Shown piece after piece: positions 14,424 to 14,574 of a stretch of DNA of 14,574 nucleotides. The notes beneath the pieces were generated by a model. It made no database searches, had not been told where the DNA came from, and saw only the letters and a program-made list of their open reading frames with translations. Numbering within the stretch: position 1 is the first letter of the stretch; every line of letters begins with the position of its first letter. Position numbers and translations under genes: made by a program. The stretch is from Betaproteobacteria bacterium (GTDB lineage Bacteria > Pseudomonadota > Gammaproteobacteria > Burkholderiales > SG8-41). The stretch is taken from contig JANXSE010000404.1 in the NCBI GenBank assembly GCA_025356695.1, forward strand, positions 1-14,574, given 5' to 3'.

Positions 14424-14574
14424 GTGGCAAAAAGACAACAAGGCTTTACGCTGATCGAAATCGCGATTGTGCTCGTGATCATCGGTCTGCTGCTCGGCGG
14501 CGTACTGAAGGGTCAGGAACTGATCCAGAGCGCGCGCGTGCGCAACCTGATTTCGCAACAGGACGGCACCAAGG
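14424..14574 (+). CDS. Type IV prepilin, probable major pilin, 3' end missing
   Basis: Fifty codons are visible before the right edge. The leader is the short, basic MAKRQQG, followed by 'FTLIEIAIVLVIIGLLLGGV' with Glu at mature position 5, a textbook class III signal for prepilin peptidase, then 'LKGQELIQSARVRNLISQQD', the rest of the N-terminal alpha-helix. The short leader, strong SD and apparent dedicated sigma-54 promoter with its own leader suggest high, regulated expression, as expected for a major pilin (MshA/PilA role). The upstream biogenesis operon would supply its assembly machine. The globular C-terminal domain is outside the window, so a pseudopilin or minor pilin cannot be excluded. 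Confidence 0.88.
   Translation, partial: MAKRQQGFTLIEIAIVLVIIGLLLGGVLKGQELIQSARVRNLISQQDGTK

Noticed and set aside
1..14574. CRISPR array, tRNA or rRNA genes, defence genes
   Set aside because: No regularly spaced direct repeats, no tRNA-like cloverleaf with a conserved TTC loop, and no nuclease or toxin domains were seen.

Overview
The window is a chromosomal segment from a GC-rich Gram-negative bacterium, most likely a betaproteobacterium. That placement is an inference from gene order, codon use and protein style, not a database match. About 10.9 kb on the + strand is an MSHA-type (type IV pilus / type II secretion-like) biogenesis locus. It runs: secretin (5' end cut by the window edge), membrane-anchored TPR protein, GspE/PilB-class ATPase with an MshE-type c-di-GMP-binding N-terminus, GspF/PilC-class inner-membrane platform, a bitopic MshI-like protein, a PilO/MshJ-like protein, a PilP/MshK-like periplasmic protein, and two large pilin-like proteins that share a 'LPCPD ... 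PWxTLG' module.

From about 10.85 to 12.63 kb a minus-strand gene encodes a multi-pass membrane histidine kinase with a THDVKN phospho-acceptor box. Its 3' end overlaps the 3' end of the second pilin-like gene by 23 bp. Divergent from it, a + strand pair encodes an ABC-2-type permease without an ATPase in view and a membrane-anchored helical-repeat protein of unknown function. A 217-bp intergenic region follows. It holds an AT-rich stretch, a minus-strand terminator-like hairpin, a sigma-54-like -24/-12 element and a strong RBS, and leads into a canonical type IV prepilin (GFTLIE) cut by the right edge. That prepilin is probably the major pilin or a main pilin subunit.

The parts fit one machine. 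The ATPase powers fibre assembly and is probably gated by c-di-GMP. The platform and the MshI/J/K-like proteins form the inner-membrane and periplasmic alignment complex, the TPR protein probably links the inner membrane to the secretin, and the pilin-like proteins build the fibre or its tip. The early genes are tightly packed (three ATGA overlaps) and mostly lack Shine-Dalgarno sequences, whereas the three pilin-type genes each have a strong one. No MshM-type AAA ATPase, retraction ATPase, prepilin peptidase or response regulator lies inside the window. No tRNA, rRNA, CRISPR array, insertion sequence or integrase was seen.

Nothing here proves a wholly new system. The least explained parts are the paired LPCPD pilin-like proteins, the permease/helical-repeat pair beside the pilin, the embedded orphan kinase, and a low-GC block inside the secretin gene.
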